Below, one piece after another: positions 26,050 through 36,370 of a stretch of 64,000 nucleotides of DNA. The stretch lies in the NCBI RefSeq assembly GCF_030209175.1, contig NZ_JARVSM010000004.1:682001-746000 (forward strand), given 5' to 3'. How positions within the stretch are numbered: position 1 is the stretch's first letter; every line of letters starts with the position of its first letter. This stretch comes from Pseudomonas sp. efr-133-TYG-5. GTDB lineage: Bacteria > Pseudomonadota > Gammaproteobacteria > Pseudomonadales > Pseudomonadaceae. Made by a program: the position numbers and the translations under genes. The notes under the pieces are model-generated. The model had not been told where the DNA came from and searched no databases. It worked only from the letters and a program-made list of their open reading frames with translations.

Positions 26050-28152
26050 ATGAACAGTTCTGTGGTGATGCGTTTGATCTGCCTCGTGACGTGTGTCCTG
26101 GCGTCGATTGTCGCCATCGCCGCCGATGTGCCGATCCCGGTGCCGGAGGTGCCCAGCCTGCAAACGCTGCACGGCCTGGTGCCGCCGGATCCGTCCGGCT
26201 TCGAGGCTGGGCGCAAGGTCGACCTGAGCGACTACGTGCTCAACCGCTCCGCCGCGATCCTGCTGGGCAAGGCGTTGTTCTGGGACATGGAAGTCGGCAG
26301 CGACGGCGCCACCGCTTGCGCGTCCTGCCATTACCACGCCGGTGTCGACCATCGCATCACCAACCAGCTCAACCCCGGCCAGGCCCACACCAATGCCAAC
26401 GTCGCGTCGATTTTCAACAAGCCGTTCGTGGCGGCCGACATCCCCGGTGACGTGGCGTCCTACACCACCCTGTCCGGCGGCAAGGGCGGGCCGAACTACA
26501 CGCTGAAGAAAACCGACTTCCCGACCCATGTGCTGAGCAACCCGCTGGAGCGCAACTCGCCCATCATTTATTCGACGGACGATGTGGTCGGCTCGCAAGG
26601 CGTGTTCGATGCCAACTTCGTCAAACCCAATCAGGCGCGTTTCGACAAGTGCACGCAGCAGCCGGACGGCATCTTTCAGGTCGGCGGCATCAATGTGCGG
26701 CGCAGCACCGGGCGGAACGCGCCTTCGGTGATCAACGCCGCGTTCAACGTGCGCAATTTCTGGGACGGCCGGGCCAACAACGTGTTCAACGGTTTCTCGC
26801 CGTTCGGCAACCGGGATCCGGACGCCGGCATCTACGTGACCAGCGACCGCAGCGGCGTCGCGCAGAAAGTGCGCCTGGCGCTCAACGATGCTTCTGCCGC
26901 CTCGCAAGCCGTGGGCCCGCCCGGCAGCGCGGTGGAAATGTCCTGCGGCGGACGCACTTTCGCCGACATCGGCCGGCGCATGCTCGACACGCTGATGCTC
27001 AAGCAGCAGCGGATTTCCTCCACCGACTCCGTGCTGGCCCCGGTGTCCGGCGCTCGCCGGCCGACCTATCGCGAGTTGATCAAGAACGCCTTCCAGCCAC
27101 GGCTGTGGAACGCCACGCAAAACGTTTCGGTGGGCGGTGCGCCGTACACCCAGATGGAAGCCAATTTCCCGCTGTTCTTCGGGCTGGCGATCCAGTTGTA
27201 TGAAGCCACGCTGGTGTCCGATCAGGCGCCGCTCGATGCTTACCTGCAAGGCGATCAATCGGCGCTGAACGCGCAGCAGGTCGAGGGCATGAACCTGTTC
27301 CTCGGCAAAGGCAAATGCGTCAACTGCCACGGTGGCGCGGAACTGACCAATGCCGCCAGCCGCCTGCTGATGCATCCGCGTGAGCGCATCGAGCGCATGG
27401 TCATGGCCGACAACCTGACCACCCTCTACGACAACGGTTTCTACAACACCGGCGTGCGCCCGACCGCCGAAGACCTCGCCCTCGGCGGCGCGGATGCCTG
27501 GGGCAACCCGTGGTCATTCACCCGCCAGTACAACAAAGTCCTGCAGGGCGGCAACATTCCCGATCCGCTGGACGTCGACGTCTGCACCTTCGAAGCGCCG
27601 CTCAGCGCAGCACAGCCCTGCGACGCCACGCTCAAGCCGAATGTCGGTTTCCGCGACGCCGTCGACGGCGCCTTCAAGACCCCGACCCTGCGCAACATCG
27701 CCCTGACCGGCCCGTACTTCCACAACGGCAGCCGGGCGACGCTCAGGCAGGTCATGGAGTTCTACAACCGTGGCGGCGACCGGCGCGGGGAAGACTCGAA
27801 CAACACCAGCGGTTTCGAGCACCCGGCGGTGAACCAGCACAACAGCTCCAACCTCGATCCGGACATGACCGCGCTGAACCTGACCCCGGATGAGATCGAT
27901 GCGCTGGTGAAATTCATGGAAGTGGGCCTGACCGATCCGCGTGTCGCCTGGGAGCGAGCGCCGTTCGATCATCCTTCCCTGGCGATCCCGCAAGGCCACG
28001 TCGGTGACGAAAACGCCGTGACCCAGCGCCCGGCCAGCCCCAAAGTCACCACCCGCCAGGCGGCGGATGCATTGATCAATCTCAAGCCTTATGGCGCCGA
28101 GGGACGGCGCCCGGAGGAGGGGCCGTTGCTGCCGTTCTACAACGACCTGTGA
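26050..28152 (+). CDS. Di-haem cytochrome c peroxidase-like protein
   Basis: A 700-residue exported protein. Signal peptide at about 1-25 (MRLICLVTCVLASIVAIAAD). There are two c-type haem sites, CASCH at 90-94 and CVNCH at 423-427, in the MauG/CcpA-like arrangement. Between them lie long insertions (330 residues between haems against about 150 in classical peroxidases). The conserved TPTLRNIALTGPYFHNGS segment of the second haem domain is present. It may reduce peroxides or oxidise a partner in the periplasm. The start at 26050 is preferred to a GTG three codons upstream. It sits between paralogous acyl-CoA dehydrogenase genes without obvious pathway links. Confidence 0.85.
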   Translation: MNSSVVMRLICLVTCVLASIVAIAADVPIPVPEVPSLQTLHGLVPPDPSGFEAGRKVDLSDYVLNRSAAILLGKALFWDMEVGSDGATACASCHYHAGVDHRITNQLNPGQAHTNANVASIFNKPFVAADIPGDVASYTTLSGGKGGPNYTLKKTDFPTHVLSNPLERNSPIIYSTDDVVGSQGVFDANFVKPNQARFDKCTQQPDGIFQVGGINVRRSTGRNAPSVINAAFNVRNFWDGRANNVFNGFSPFGNRDPDAGIYVTSDRSGVAQKVRLALNDASAASQAVGPPGSAVEMSCGGRTFADIGRRMLDTLMLKQQRISSTDSVLAPVSGARRPTYRELIKNAFQPRLWNATQNVSVGGAPYTQMEANFPLFFGLAIQLYEATLVSDQAPLDAYLQGDQSALNAQQVEGMNLFLGKGKCVNCHGGAELTNAASRLLMHPRERIERMVMADNLTTLYDNGFYNTGVRPTAEDLALGGADAWGNPWSFTRQYNKVLQGGNIPDPLDVDVCTFEAPLSAAQPCDATLKPNVGFRDAVDGAFKTPTLRNIALTGPYFHNGSRATLRQVMEFYNRGGDRRGEDSNNTSGFEHPAVNQHNSSNLDPDMTALNLTPDEIDALVKFMEVGLTDPRVAWERAPFDHPSLAIPQGHVGDENAVTQRPASPKVTTRQAADALINLKPYGAEGRRPEEGPLLPFYNDL

Positions 28153-28274
28153 GTACGCTTTGCAGCCATGGCCAGCACCAATGATGGCCATGGCTGGCGC
28201 CCGGCGTCCGTCAGGGCAAAAAACCTTGCCGATTGCCTCAGCAACTCGGCTCTTCTGCCGTTAAAGAGACTGCC

Positions 28275-28290
28275 TGTGATCTGGATCACA
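28275..28290. promoter_or_regulatory. Vfr/CRP-type palindrome upstream of the diguanylate cyclase gene
   Basis: TGTGATCTGGATCACA is a perfect match to TGTGA-N6-TCACA, the site used by CRP and its Pseudomonas homologue Vfr. It is 73 bases before the TTG start of the cyclase gene. Confidence 0.6.
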
Positions 28291-28362
28291 TTGTGTGTGC
28301 TTAACTGGCCACATTGCAGGCACAATGCCATCTCTTAGCCATGACGGGTCGGAGCTTTACCC

Positions 28363-29652
28363 TTGCCGCGTTCTTCCGCTGTACGTTTCAGCCATTTCCT
28401 ACCTTCACTGCTGTTGTTGCTTGCGGGGTTGGCGGCTGCGTACGTCAAAGACCTCAACGTATTCTTCACCTCGCTGTTCAACGTGCTGCCGACCCTGGTG
28501 CTGCTGCTCGGTGGTGCCTATTGCGCGGTTTACCGACGTCAGCGCGAACTGTTTCTGATGCTCACGGTGTACATCGCCTACTTCCTGCTCGATACCCAGA
28601 CCGACTATTACCGCGACAACGGCAAGGTCCGTGAAGATGCCGCCGTGGTGTTCCATCTGGTGTGCCTGCTGCTGCCACTGCTGTTCGGTCTGTTCGCGGC
28701 GTGGCAGGAGCGCACGCATCTGTTCCAGGACATGGTGGCGCGGTTCGCCGTGCTGCTGGCCTTCGGCAGTGTCGCGCTGGGCCTCGAGCAGAGTTACCCA
28801 CAGGCGCTGCTGCTGTGGCTGTCGGAAATCCGCTGGCCGGCGCTGCACGGCGCGTGGATGAGCCTGATCCAGATGTCCTATCCGGTGTTCCTCTCGGCGT
28901 TCCTGTTGCTGGCCTGGCAGTACTGGCGCAATCCGCGGCCGCTGCACGCGGCGCAATTGGTGGGATTGCTCGGGGTGTTCTGGATGTTGCCGAAAACCTT
29001 CATCCTGCCGTTCACCCTGAACATCATGTGCAGTCAGGTGATGCTGATGATTGCGGCGGCGGTGGCACACGAGGCCTACCAGATGGCCTTCCGCGACGAG
29101 CTCACCGGTCTGCCGGGGCGCCGCGCCCTCAACGAACGCATGCAGCGCCTGGGCCGCAACTATGTGCTGGCGATGAGCGACGTCGATCACTTCAAGAAAT
29201 TCAACGACACCCATGGCCACGACGTCGGTGACCAGGTGTTGCGCCTGGTGGCCAGCAAGCTGTCGAAAATCAGCGGCGGCGGCAGGGCATATCGCTATGG
29301 CGGGGAGGAATTCGCCCTGGTGTTTGCCGGAAAGACCCTTGAAGAGTGCATGCCGCACCTGGAAGTGATTCGCGAGTCGATCGCGTCCTACAACATCCAG
29401 CTGCGCAACCAGGAAAACCGACCGCAGGACGACCAGCAGGGGCGCCAGCGCCGTGGCGGTGCCGGCGCGTCGAGTGTGTCGGTCACGGTCAGTATCGGCG
29501 TTGCCGAACGGGTCGAGCAGCGCACGCCGGAAGAGGTGCTGAAGTCCGCCGACCAGGCGCTGTACAGCGCCAAGGGCGCCGGGCGCAACTGCGTCATGGC
29601 GTTCGGCCAGAACCGCCGTGGGGCGGTACGCATGGACACGGCCGCAGGTTGA
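28363..29652 (+). CDS. Membrane-bound diguanylate cyclase (GGDEF)
   Basis: A 429-residue protein with about six or seven hydrophobic helices (residues 12-240) and a C-terminal GGDEF domain (about 246-415). The catalytic signature is the active variant GGEEF at 313-317, and the domain entry is DELTGLPGRRALNERM. It should make c-di-GMP. The start is a TTG at 28363, because GGAG lies 8 bases upstream and no in-frame ATG precedes the membrane segments. A loop rich in Q and R (about residues 350-370) is unusual within GGDEF domains. Confidence 0.9.
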   Translation: MPRSSAVRFSHFLPSLLLLLAGLAAAYVKDLNVFFTSLFNVLPTLVLLLGGAYCAVYRRQRELFLMLTVYIAYFLLDTQTDYYRDNGKVREDAAVVFHLVCLLLPLLFGLFAAWQERTHLFQDMVARFAVLLAFGSVALGLEQSYPQALLLWLSEIRWPALHGAWMSLIQMSYPVFLSAFLLLAWQYWRNPRPLHAAQLVGLLGVFWMLPKTFILPFTLNIMCSQVMLMIAAAVAHEAYQMAFRDELTGLPGRRALNERMQRLGRNYVLAMSDVDHFKKFNDTHGHDVGDQVLRLVASKLSKISGGGRAYRYGGEEFALVFAGKTLEECMPHLEVIRESIASYNIQLRNQENRPQDDQQGRQRRGGAGASSVSVTVSIGVAERVEQRTPEEVLKSADQALYSAKGAGRNCVMAFGQNRRGAVRMDTAAG

Positions 29653-29743
29653 GTGATGACGGCGCATTCAGCGTCTGCACAGTGATTGTCGACGCCGGGT
29701 GGCCGGCAGTAGGTTGGACCGACCTGCTGACGGAGAAGCCACC

Positions 29744-31540
29744 ATGCCCGAGTACAAAGCTCCCCTGCGCGACATGCGCTTTCTGATCGATCACGTCTTC
29801 GACTTCCACGCCAACTACGCCGCTCTCGGCGCCCATGACGCCAGCCCGGACATGATCGGCGCGATCCTCGAGGAGGGCGCAAAATTCTGTGAGAACGTGC
29901 TGGCACCGCTCAATCGCAGCGGTGACGAAGAGGGCTGCCATTTCGCCAATGGCGTGGTGACGACCCCGGCAGGCTTCAAGCAGGCCTTCGCTCAATACGT
30001 CGAGGGCGGCTGGCACGGGCTGGCGGCGGATCCGGCTTACGGCGGCCAGGGCCTGCCGAGTTCGCTGGGGCTGGTGATCAGCGAAATGGTCGGCTCCAGC
30101 AACACCTCCTGGGGCATGTACCCGGGCCTGACCCACGGCGCGATGTCGGCGATCCACGCCCACGGCACCGCCGAGCAGAAAGCCACCTACCTGAGCAAAC
30201 TCACCGCCGGCCAGTGGACCGGCACCATGTGCCTGACCGAAGCCCATTGCGGCACCGACCTGGGCATCATCAAGACCCGCGCCGTGCCCCAGGCCGACGG
30301 CAGCTACGCGGTCAGCGGCAGCAAGATTTTCATCTCCGCCGGCGAGCACGACCTGAGCGACAACATCATTCACCTGGTGCTGGCCAAGCTGCCGGATGCG
30401 CCGGCCGGAACCAAGGGCATTTCCCTGTTCATCGTGCCGAAATTCCTTGCGGACGCCTCCGGCGATGCGGGCGAGCGCAATGGCGTGTCGTGTGGCTCGA
30501 TCGAACACAAGATGGGCATCAAGGCGTCGGCCACCTGCGTGCTCAACTTCGACGGGGCCAAGGGCTTCCTGATCGGTGAGCCGAACAAGGGCCTCAATTG
30601 CATGTTCACCATGATGAACCATGCGCGGCTCGGCACCGGCATGCAGGGCCTGTGCCTGGGCGAGGCGAGCTTCCAGGGTGCGATCAAGTACGCCAGCGAA
30701 CGCTTGCAGATGCGCGCCCTGACCGGTGCCAAGGCCCCGGACAAACCGGCCGACCCGATCATCGTCCACCCGGACGTGCGCCGCATGCTGCTGACCATGA
30801 AAGCCTTCAATGAAGGCAACCGCGCGCTGACCTACTTCACCGCGCAGATGCTCGATGTCGCGCACTTGAGTGCGGATGCCGAGGCGCGTCAGGAGGCCGA
30901 GGACCTGCTGGCGTTCCTCACCCCGATCTGCAAGGCGTTCATGACCGATACCGGGCTGGAGGTGACCAACCTCGGCATGCAGGTGTTCGGCGGTCACGGT
31001 TTCATCCGCGAATGGGGCATGGAGCAACTGGTGCGCGATTGCCGCATCGCGCCGATCTACGAGGGCACCAACGGCATTCAGGCGCTGGACCTGCTCGGCC
31101 GCAAAGTGCTGGGCAGCAAGGGCAAATTGCTGCGCAACTTCACCAAGATCGTGCACAAGTTCTGCGCGGCCAACGCCGGGCATGCGCAATTGGCCGGGTT
31201 TGTCGCGCAACTCAATGAACTCAACCAGCAGTGGGGCGACCTGACCATGAAGGTTGGCCTGGCGGCGATGAAGAACCCCGACGAAGTCGGAGCCGCGTCG
31301 GTGGATTACTTGATGTACAGCGGTTACATCATTCTCGGCTACCTGTGGTTGCGCATGGCGCTGGTGGCGCAGGCGCAACTGGACGCGGGCGCGGGGGAGG
31401 CGGATTTCTGTCGGGGCAAATTGGCGACGTGCGAGTTTTACTTCAAGCGGCTGCTGCCGCGTACGGCGGCGCATCGGGCGGCGATCGAAGCGGGCAGTGA
31501 TTGCTTGATGACGCTGCCGGCAGAGTCGTTTGCCCTGTAG
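29744..31540 (+). CDS. Acyl-CoA dehydrogenase, large (second paralogue)
   Basis: A 598-residue FAD-dependent acyl-CoA dehydrogenase closely related to fadE1 by eye (MPEYKAPLRDMRFLIDHVFD, CLTEAHCGTDLG, IYEGTNGIQALDLLGRK). The ATG at 29744 is preferred because the upstream frame lacks family similarity. It should oxidise acyl-CoA of a chain length that cannot be judged from sequence. It follows the cyclase gene by about 90 bases and is ended by a long hairpin. Confidence 0.88.
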   Translation: MPEYKAPLRDMRFLIDHVFDFHANYAALGAHDASPDMIGAILEEGAKFCENVLAPLNRSGDEEGCHFANGVVTTPAGFKQAFAQYVEGGWHGLAADPAYGGQGLPSSLGLVISEMVGSSNTSWGMYPGLTHGAMSAIHAHGTAEQKATYLSKLTAGQWTGTMCLTEAHCGTDLGIIKTRAVPQADGSYAVSGSKIFISAGEHDLSDNIIHLVLAKLPDAPAGTKGISLFIVPKFLADASGDAGERNGVSCGSIEHKMGIKASATCVLNFDGAKGFLIGEPNKGLNCMFTMMNHARLGTGMQGLCLGEASFQGAIKYASERLQMRALTGAKAPDKPADPIIVHPDVRRMLLTMKAFNEGNRALTYFTAQMLDVAHLSADAEARQEAEDLLAFLTPICKAFMTDTGLEVTNLGMQVFGGHGFIREWGMEQLVRDCRIAPIYEGTNGIQALDLLGRKVLGSKGKLLRNFTKIVHKFCAANAGHAQLAGFVAQLNELNQQWGDLTMKVGLAAMKNPDEVGAASVDYLMYSGYIILGYLWLRMALVAQAQLDAGAGEADFCRGKLATCEFYFKRLLPRTAAHRAAIEAGSDCLMTLPAESFAL

Positions 31541-31552
31541 CGCAACAGCCAG

Positions 31553-31613
31553 ACAGCGCAGCCTTTACCAATGCCTGCAGGGGGTCAGGCGCGGGTAAAG
31601 GCTGCGCTGTTTT
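31553..31613 (+). terminator. Long-stem terminator after the second dehydrogenase
   Basis: A perfect 17-bp stem, ACAGCGCAGCCTTTACC (31553-31569) with GGTAAAGGCTGCGCTGT (31594-31610), carrying an inner hairpin GCCTG/CAGGC, followed by TTTC. Confidence 0.85.
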
Positions 31614-31638
31614 CGCCGGTGACTAAAAATAACAAAAC

Positions 31639-31653
31639 GGTCACCGGTTGACC
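31639..31653. promoter_or_regulatory. Palindrome upstream of the third dehydrogenase
   Basis: GGTCACCGGTTGACC has 5-bp arms GGTCA/TGACC around CCGGT, about 90 bases before the gene start. A candidate operator; it does not match the PsrA consensus found before fadE1. Confidence 0.35.
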
Positions 31654-31741
31654 CTATGTGTCGCAAAAGTTGTTGAGGTACACTCGGACTCAACGAAACC
31701 ACCCTTCACGAATCACCTGTTTAGATCCTGCGAGGTTTGCC

Positions 31742-33520
<1,779 letters not shown>

Positions 33521-33527
33521 GGATGTA

Positions 33528-33557
33528 ACGTCATGTAAGCAATCTCTTACATGACGT
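33528..33557. promoter_or_regulatory. GacA upstream activating sequence of rsmY
   Basis: A perfect 12-bp inverted repeat, ACGTCATGTAAG and CTTACATGACGT, around CAATCT. Its core fits the TGTAAG-N6-CTTACA box bound by the response regulator GacA. It is centred about 66 bases before the inferred RNA start and has no T-run, so it is not a terminator. Confidence 0.9.
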
Positions 33558-33607
33558 GCTGCTGTTCTCCCATAGGCGCAGATTGGATCCAGAGCTAATC
33601 TACTTTC

Positions 33608-33729
33608 CATGGACGTCGCGCAGGAAGCGCAAAGTAACAACACGGACACGTAGGATTCTGCCAGGGTGGCGGAGTGAAATGGATGTCAGGGAAACAGTCT
33701 GCAAAACCCCGCTTCGGCGGGGTTTTCTT
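33608..33729 (+). ncRNA. rsmY: RsmY regulatory RNA
   Basis: An RNA of about 120 bases inferred to start near 33608, after an AT-rich -10-like stretch CTAATCTACT. It contains seven GGA motifs (near 33611, 33623, 33644, 33653, 33671, 33681, 33690), the first hairpin being GCGCAGGAAGCGC with GGA in its loop. It ends in the terminator AAAACCCCGC / GCGGGGTTTT. Such RNAs titrate RsmA/RsmE and so release translation of secondary-metabolism and biofilm genes. A GacA box upstream and the LysR and aminotransferase genes downstream match the rsmY neighbourhood; rsmX or rsmZ are less likely. Confidence 0.9.
33703..33729 (+). terminator. rsmY terminator
   Basis: AAAACCCCGC (33703-33712) pairs with GCGGGGTTTT (33717-33726) around TTCG, followed by further T. 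It lies 19 bases from the lysR stop and may also serve lysR on the other strand. Confidence 0.92.
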
Positions 33730-33747
33730 ATGCCCGCAGAAAAGTTT

Positions 33748-34677
33748 TCAGCTCAGCGGATCCAGCAGCGACGAGCCCTTCAGTGGCTTGTCTTCGCGCT
33801 CCAGCACCTCTTCGAGCAGCGTCCGCAACAGGGCCAATGACGCCTGCTGGCGTTGTACGTCGCGACACACCAGACCTACTTTCAGTGGCACCCGGGGTTC
33901 GCTCAGCGGCTTCCACAGCAGGTCCTGCTCGTCGTATTCCTTCTGTGAGCGTCCCGGCAACACCGTCGCCAGCCGGGTGTGCGGCAGGCTGTCGAGAATC
34001 CCCAGCATATTGTTCAGTTCGGCCTGCACTTGCGGGCGGCGGCCGAGGCTGGCCAATTGCGCCTGCCAGATCTGGCGGATCTGAAATTCTTCGCCGAGCA
34101 GCAGCATCGGCAATTCGGCCGCCTGGCGCATCGACACCTTCTTGAATTCACGCAACGGATGATCCGCCGGGATGACCAGGGTCAGTTCATCTTCGTACAG
34201 CATCACACCGTGCAGGCCCGGCTGACGCGGAGGCAGATAGCCGATGCCGATGTCCAGCGAACCGTTGAGCAGGCGCCGCTCGATCTCCAGCCCGGTCAGT
34301 TCGTAGATCTGCACCACCAGGTGCGGTTGCGCCTTGCGCACGCGCTCGAGCATCTGCGGCACGAGGCTGGTATGCACCGTTTGCAGCACGCCGATTGCGA
34401 GGGTCCGCAAGGCCTGCCCCTTGAAATTGCCCAATGCTTCGCGCGCCCGTTGCAGCCCGTCGAGCAACGGCAGCGCATGGTTGTACAAGGTGTGCGCAGC
34501 GAGGGTCGGCAGCAGGCGTTTGTTGCTCCGCTCGAACAGGGTCACATCGAGGTTCTGTTCGAGCTGGCGGATCTGTTGCGACAGTGCCGGCTGTGAGATC
34601 GACAGGCGTTCGGCAGCACGGCCGACATGCCCTTCCTCGTAGACCGCGACGAAATAACGCAGTTGCTTGAAATCCAT
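33748..34677 (-). CDS. LysR-family transcriptional regulator
   Basis: A 309-residue LTTR with the winged helix-turn-helix at residues 1-60 (MDFKQLRYFVAVYEEGHVGR, SISQPALSQQIRQLEQNL) and a periplasmic-binding-like effector domain from about 90. The ligand is unknown. It is divergent from the class III aminotransferase gene, the usual layout for an LTTR and its target, and the 95 bases between the start codons lack an obvious T-N11-A box. Confidence 0.9.
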   Translation of the reverse strand: MDFKQLRYFVAVYEEGHVGRAAERLSISQPALSQQIRQLEQNLDVTLFERSNKRLLPTLAAHTLYNHALPLLDGLQRAREALGNFKGQALRTLAIGVLQTVHTSLVPQMLERVRKAQPHLVVQIYELTGLEIERRLLNGSLDIGIGYLPPRQPGLHGVMLYEDELTLVIPADHPLREFKKVSMRQAAELPMLLLGEEFQIRQIWQAQLASLGRRPQVQAELNNMLGILDSLPHTRLATVLPGRSQKEYDEQDLLWKPLSEPRVPLKVGLVCRDVQRQQASLALLRTLLEEVLEREDKPLKGSSLLDPLS

Positions 34678-34772
34678 AAGTAATGCTTATCGAAAATGCT
34701 GGGAAATCGAAATGGCTCTTGGCCGTCGCTGGGCCTAGTCTAACCGCATTCACAAGGCTTACAGGCCCGGAA

Positions 34773-34850
34773 ATGGCAATGACCAGCGTTTGCGTGGAAA
34801 AGCTTTACATAGGCAGTTCAAAAAACCTCCAGCGAGGTTTTTTCCAATGA
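34773..34850 (+). CDS. Candidate leader peptide ahead of the aminotransferase gene
   Basis: A 25-codon frame, start ATG at 34773 or 34779, that ends in TGA overlapping the aminotransferase ATG in an ATGA. It runs through the hairpin that hides the aminotransferase ribosome site. No strong ribosome site of its own is seen (only CCGGAA). It is a candidate translational-coupling leader rather than a proven gene. Confidence 0.35.
   Translation: MAMTSVCVEKLYIGSSKNLQRGFFQ
34820..34843 (+). promoter_or_regulatory. Hairpin with T-run covering the aminotransferase ribosome site
   Basis: A perfect 10-bp stem AAAAAACCTC / GAGGTTTTTT around CAGC, ending 3 bases before the ATG. The GAGG in its right arm is the only ribosome site of the gene. 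The T-rich end makes it resemble an intrinsic terminator, so it may be an attenuator or a translation switch. Confidence 0.7.
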
Positions 34851-36130
34851 ATCTGTTCAGTCTGCGGCGCTCGGCGCCGAGCCTCGATGACCTGGCCTTC
34901 GAAACGGCCGAGGCGGATCCCGGCGACAACCTCAACACCCAACGCCTGATGCCCAGTGTCGAACGCCCGCAGCAGGTGTTTGTTCGCGGTCAGGGCTCCT
35001 GGCTGTGGGACAGCAACGACCGTGCCTACCTGGACTTTTCCCAGGCGGGCGGCGCCAACAGCCTCGGCCATAGTCCTTCGGCACTGGTCAAAGCCATTGC
35101 CAGTCAGGCCCAGGCCCTGATCAATCCCGGTTTCAACCTGCACAATCGCGGCATGCTCAGCCTCGCCGAACGTCTGTGCGCCAGTACCGGCAGCGATCAG
35201 GCGTACTTGCTCAACAGCGGCAGCGAGGCCTGCGAAGCGGCAATCAAACTGGCGCGCAAGTGGGGCCAGCTGCATCGCGGCGGCGCGTCGCGGATCATCG
35301 TCGCCCGACAAGGCTGCCACGGTCGTAGTCTGGCAACCATGTCGGCGTCGGACAGCTGCAACCTGCATAACCGTTTTGCCCCGCAGTTGCCGGGTTTCGA
35401 TCTCGTGCCGTTCAACGACTTGCCAGCGCTGCACGCGGCTGTCGACGCGCAAACCGTGGCAATCATGCTCGAACCGATCCAGAGCGACGCCGGGGTGATT
35501 GCGGCCAGCGAACACTATCTCAAAGGTGTCGAGCGCCTGTGCCGCGAACTGGGCATTCTGCTGATCCTCGACGAGGTGCAGACCGGCATCGGTCGCTGTG
35601 GCACTTTGCTTGCCGAACAGTCCTACGGTGTGCGCGCCGATATTCTCGTGCTCGGCAAAGGCCTCGGCGGTGGTGTGCCGCTGGCGGCACTGCTGGCGCG
35701 CGGCAAGGCCTGCTGTTTCGCCCCCGGCGAACTTGGTGGCACCCACCACGGCAACGCCTTGATGACCGCTGCTGGCCTGGTGGTGCTCGACAGCGTGCAG
35801 GATCGCGCCTTCCTCGAGCAGGTGCGCGACAACGGCCAGCATCTGCGCGAAGGCCTGGCGCGGCTGGCGCACCGCTATGGTCATGGCGAGCTGCGCGGCC
35901 AAGGCCTGTTCTGGGGACTGACCCTGTCAGACGATTCAGCCCAGGCCGTGGTCAATGCTGCACTGCACGAGAGGCTGCTGCTCAACGCTCCGCAGGCCGA
36001 CTGCCTGCGCTTCACCCCGGCCTTGACCGTGAGCAAGGCCAACATCGACGAAATGCTCCTGCGCCTGGCCCGGGCCTTCGCCCGCGTGCGCACTGCACAA
36101 CTGCAATGCCGCAAAGGGATTGCCGTCTGA
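34847..36130 (+). CDS. Class III PLP-dependent aminotransferase
   Basis: A 427-residue enzyme of the acetylornithine/ornithine aminotransferase family. Visible are the NSGSEACEAAIKLARKW cofactor region near residue 123, the LDEVQTGIGR segment with the PLP-contacting Asp near residue 242 and the PLP lysine K271 in VLGKGLGGGVPL. Substrate is uncertain; it could act on ornithine, acetylornithine or a diamine-derived amine. The N-terminal 40 residues (from MNLFSLRRSAPSLDD) are longer than in ArgD. It is divergent from lysR and has a peculiar leader. Confidence 0.88.
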   Translation: MNLFSLRRSAPSLDDLAFETAEADPGDNLNTQRLMPSVERPQQVFVRGQGSWLWDSNDRAYLDFSQAGGANSLGHSPSALVKAIASQAQALINPGFNLHNRGMLSLAERLCASTGSDQAYLLNSGSEACEAAIKLARKWGQLHRGGASRIIVARQGCHGRSLATMSASDSCNLHNRFAPQLPGFDLVPFNDLPALHAAVDAQTVAIMLEPIQSDAGVIAASEHYLKGVERLCRELGILLILDEVQTGIGRCGTLLAEQSYGVRADILVLGKGLGGGVPLAALLARGKACCFAPGELGGTHHGNALMTAAGLVVLDSVQDRAFLEQVRDNGQHLREGLARLAHRYGHGELRGQGLFWGLTLSDDSAQAVVNAALHERLLLNAPQADCLRFTPALTVSKANIDEMLLRLARAFARVRTAQLQCRKGIAV

Positions 36131-36178
36131 GCGGAAGTTTCCTACCCGAATTGAAGAACCGTCTCGCGGTATAACGCA

Positions 36179-36218
36179 CGCCTCACGCCTGATTCTTTTG
36201 GCGTGGGGCGTTTTTTTT
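36179..36218 (+). terminator. Terminator after the aminotransferase gene
   Basis: CGCCTCACGCC pairs with GGCGTGGGGCG (one mismatch) around TGATTCTTTT, followed by eight T. Confidence 0.92.
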
Positions 36219-36334
36219 GTCGCGGGGTTTTGCCCGGCGCGTATTAGCGCTTGAAGTGACGGCTGGGCCAATGCTTTTTTAGAAAGCGTCGACAGGGAGT
36301 GTCGGCGCCGAGGCGGCCAAAGACTGGCTTATCT

Positions 36335-36351
36335 ATACCACTGGGTGGTAT
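36335..36351. promoter_or_regulatory. Operator of the toxin-antitoxin pair
   Basis: ATACCAC and GTGGTAT form a perfect inverted repeat around TGG, 20 bases before the toxin start. This spacing suits autorepression by the Xre antitoxin. Confidence 0.65.
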
Positions 36352-36370
36352 GTTTTCGGAAGGGATGCCG

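Noticed and set aside
33528..33557. The 12-bp palindrome after fadE2 as a transcription terminator
   Set aside because: No T-run follows on either strand, and the core matches the GacA activating sequence of the adjacent rsmY gene.
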